The notes under the pieces were generated by a model. That model was given only the letters and a program-made list of their open reading frames with translations. It did not search any database and was not told the origin of the DNA. Positions 62,317 to 64,000 of a stretch of DNA of 64,000 nucleotides are shown here, piece by piece. The stretch spans positions 108,137 through 172,136 of the forward strand of contig DITS01000009.1 of assembly GCA_002422205.1 (NCBI GenBank), read 5' to 3'. This stretch comes from Alphaproteobacteria bacterium UBA6178. GTDB taxonomy: Bacteria > Pseudomonadota > Alphaproteobacteria > Rickettsiales > UBA3002. Numbering within the stretch: position 1 is the stretch's first letter; every line of letters starts with the position of its first letter. The position numbers were made by a program, and so were the translations under genes.

Positions 62317-63393
62317 ATGCGGAAATTGGGGTGGTTGGCAGTTGTGGCGTTGGTTTTGGGGTGGCAGGCACCTGCTTTGGCCGCAATCCAGACGATTGAA
62401 GTGATGGTGGATGTGACGGGTAATACGCCCGAGGATGCGCGCGCGAAGGCGTTGGAATATGTTAAAAAACGTGCCTTTTATCTGATGCTGAGCAAGACCA
62501 ACCCCGAGCAGGCGGATGAGATTGTTAAAACCATGACCACCGAGCAGATTTACCAGCATATTCGCGGGGCGCAGGTGATGCAGGAGCTGCAAAACGGCAA
62601 TCAGTATATCGCGCGTTATAGTGTGAGCGTGTCGGAAGATATGATGGCGCGGCTGAAAGCGACCGATGATGCGGGTGCCAGTAAGGCCAATCCGACATTG
62701 GTGATTCCGGTATTGCGCACGGCGGAGCATCAACTGCTATGGGAGCCGAGCAATATCTGGCGTTCCTTGTGGAATACCACGGCGCTGGAGCAGGGCGAGG
62801 GGATTTTGGTGGTGCCTTATGGCGATCCGACGGATATGCAGATTACGGATAGCGCGACGATTTTATCGTATAATTTTGAACCGCTGAAAGCGATGGCGGA
62901 GCGCTATGGTGCGGGGGAAATTGTGGTGGTGCTGGCAGAATATGAAACCGCGCAAGAGCCGCATGGTGTGTCGGTGACGATGCGCAGGCTGGCGCCTAAT
63001 TTTGATAAAATGAAGGACATGTTCTTTGAAGTGAATGAGCAGTTTGAAACACCGGAATCGCTGCTGGCGGAAGCGGCGCGCGTGGTGGCGTTACAGATTA
63101 AAGATATTGCCAAAAATTATCAGGGCGAAGAAGAGCGGCGGATTGCCGATGCTACCAAACAGGCGATCAGCGTGCCGTTTACGCGGATGAATGAATGGGT
63201 GCGGATTCAGCAGATTATAAAAGAATTGCCACGTGTAGTGCGGTTTGATGTGAATACTATCAGTATTAACCATGCCAGCGGGCTTTTGATGTATGACGGC
63301 ACGCCTGAGCTGATGTTGCAGGTAATGGAAGCGAAAGGCTTACGGGTGGAGCCGACCGGCGATAGCTGGCAGCTGACGCTGATGACACGATAG
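62317..63393 (+). CDS. DUF2066 periplasmic protein
   Basis: 358 aa. Signal peptide residues 1 to about 22 (WLAVVALVLGWQAPALA), then a folded domain of the DUF2066 type: IEVMVDVTGNTPEDARAKAL, KKRAFYLML, QYIARYSVSV, then NPTLVIPVLR and YGAGEIVVVLA. The function is unknown. The order purN-purM / DUF2066 / AI-2E permease is well conserved in alphaproteobacteria and supports the assignment. It is followed by the permease after 8 bases. Confidence 0.88.
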   Translation: MRKLGWLAVVALVLGWQAPALAAIQTIEVMVDVTGNTPEDARAKALEYVKKRAFYLMLSKTNPEQADEIVKTMTTEQIYQHIRGAQVMQELQNGNQYIARYSVSVSEDMMARLKATDDAGASKANPTLVIPVLRTAEHQLLWEPSNIWRSLWNTTALEQGEGILVVPYGDPTDMQITDSATILSYNFEPLKAMAERYGAGEIVVVLAEYETAQEPHGVSVTMRRLAPNFDKMKDMFFEVNEQFETPESLLAEAARVVALQIKDIAKNYQGEEERRIADATKQAISVPFTRMNEWVRIQQIIKELPRVVRFDVNTISINHASGLLMYDGTPELMLQVMEAKGLRVEPTGDSWQLTLMTR

Positions 63394-63401
63394 GAGCGAC
63401 T

Positions 63402-64000
63402 ATGCCATTTTCTTCCTCTTCAACGCGGCGGTGGGTTTTCTGGCTGGTGATTGGTGCGTTATTTTTTGCGTTTATGTATGCGATTAAAGCCATTTTACTG
63501 CCTTTCGTGGTGGGCATATTGGTTGCGTATTTTCTCGATCCGGCGGCGGACCGGTTGGAGCGAGCCGGATTGTCACGCAATATCTCGACGGCGATTATTA
63601 CACTCGGATTTTTTACAATGGTGATTGTGCTGATTTTGGTGCTGTCGCCGATGGTGTATAACCAGATGGCGGGCTTTGTGGCGATGATTCCGCAGATGAT
63701 TGCCGATTGGCGGCTGGCGATTGAGCCAAAGCTGGAGCTGCTGTTTAACGGGGTGGGCGGCGAGTCGCTGGAATCGGCTAAAGCGGCGGTGAGTGATGCC
63801 AGCAGTAATATTTTTGGTAAAGTAGGCGAAATGGTGGCCAATCTGTTGCAATCGGGTGTGGCGATTATCAATCTGATTTCGTTGCTGGTGATTACGCCGG
63901 TGGTGTCGTTTTATATGCTGCGCGACTGGGACAAGCTGGTGGCCAAGATTGATGATTTATTGCCGCTGGCCTATGCGGATACGATCCGTGAGCAGGTGCG
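63402..64000 (+). CDS. AI-2E-family permease (PerM-like), cut by the window end
   Basis: About 199 codons are visible from ATG 63402 (MPFSSSSTRRWVFWLVIGAL), with no stop before the window ends. Hydrophobic helices at about 11-50 and 60-85, a helical soluble section with PQMIADWRLAIEPKLELL, and another membrane segment ending in ITPVVSFYMLRDWDKL, the conserved family motif. Members are membrane exporters or channels of varied or unknown substrate. It is co-directional with the DUF2066 gene and has a TAGGAGCGACT site. Confidence 0.88.
   Translation, partial: MPFSSSSTRRWVFWLVIGALFFAFMYAIKAILLPFVVGILVAYFLDPAADRLERAGLSRNISTAIITLGFFTMVIVLILVLSPMVYNQMAGFVAMIPQMIADWRLAIEPKLELLFNGVGGESLESAKAAVSDASSNIFGKVGEMVANLLQSGVAIINLISLLVITPVVSFYMLRDWDKLVAKIDDLLPLAYADTIREQV

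Noticed and set aside
1..64000. CRISPR arrays, rRNA genes and IS transposases
   Set aside because: No regularly spaced identical repeats of 25-40 bp, no rRNA sequence and no transposase motif were seen on either strand.

Overview
The window looks like the chromosome of an alphaproteobacterium of moderate to high GC. The grounds are the rplU-rpmA order, a phoR-pstC-pstA-pstB run with the long alphaproteobacterial PstC/PstA forms, an aminotransferase-hom-glpX-recJ block, a PHA synthase, and a purN-purM cluster divergent from a DUF2066 gene followed by an AI-2E-type permease. The genus cannot be read from the sequence. Several hypothetical proteins have no family I recognise.

Layout. 0.1-1.0 kb: rplU-rpmA on the minus strand with a clear promoter and terminator. 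1.1-8.0 kb: a TPR-sulfotransferase gene, phoR, pstC, pstA, pstB and a PAS-type gene. 8.1-9.1 kb: rplM-rpsI. 9.3-17.4 kb: argC, a gamma carbonic anhydrase-like gene, two minus-strand membrane genes, an unknown membrane protein, phaC and a lipoprotein. 17.5-23.4 kb: aminotransferase, hom, glpX and recJ. A tRNA-Glu gene at 23.76 kb is the target of a genomic island.

Island 1 (about 23.8-40.3 kb) begins with a P4-type integrase. It carries a second recombinase unit, then a type IC-like restriction operon in the order small HTH gene-hsdM-fic-hsdS-prrC-like-hsdR, followed by an Mrr-type nuclease, a 53-aa gene and a dGTPase. Restriction, a self-inhibited Fic enzyme, a probable anticodon nuclease and dNTP depletion would form layered anti-phage defence. 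At 40.33 kb the tRNA 3' end, integrase leader and integrase start are repeated. They introduce a wrecked second island: integrase stump joined to a type III mod 3' end, a truncated res, a dgt scar, and a gene with an in-frame stop.

41.9-47.2 kb: a tightly packed minus-strand operon encodes a tandem AAA+ ATPase, a PD-(D/E)XK nuclease, an unknown protein, a WYL regulator and the interrupted gene. This is the best candidate for an undescribed defence system in the window.

47.3-56.5 kb: a block of unrecognised genes with duplicated leaders. Several have the same promoter signature, two 7-mers ending in TCAY spaced 11 bp apart, with a -10 box on the same helical face. It resembles a PhoB (PHO) box and also precedes the gene at 12.94 kb, so these genes may form a phosphate-starvation regulon. 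56.5-64 kb is ordinary housekeeping: exoD, cobD, an OmpA-type lipoprotein, ndk, purN, purM, DUF2066 and an AI-2E permease cut by the window end.

Scattered intergenic arrays of different heptamers, all with a 7-bp period, and REP-like palindromes mark the host part of the chromosome.
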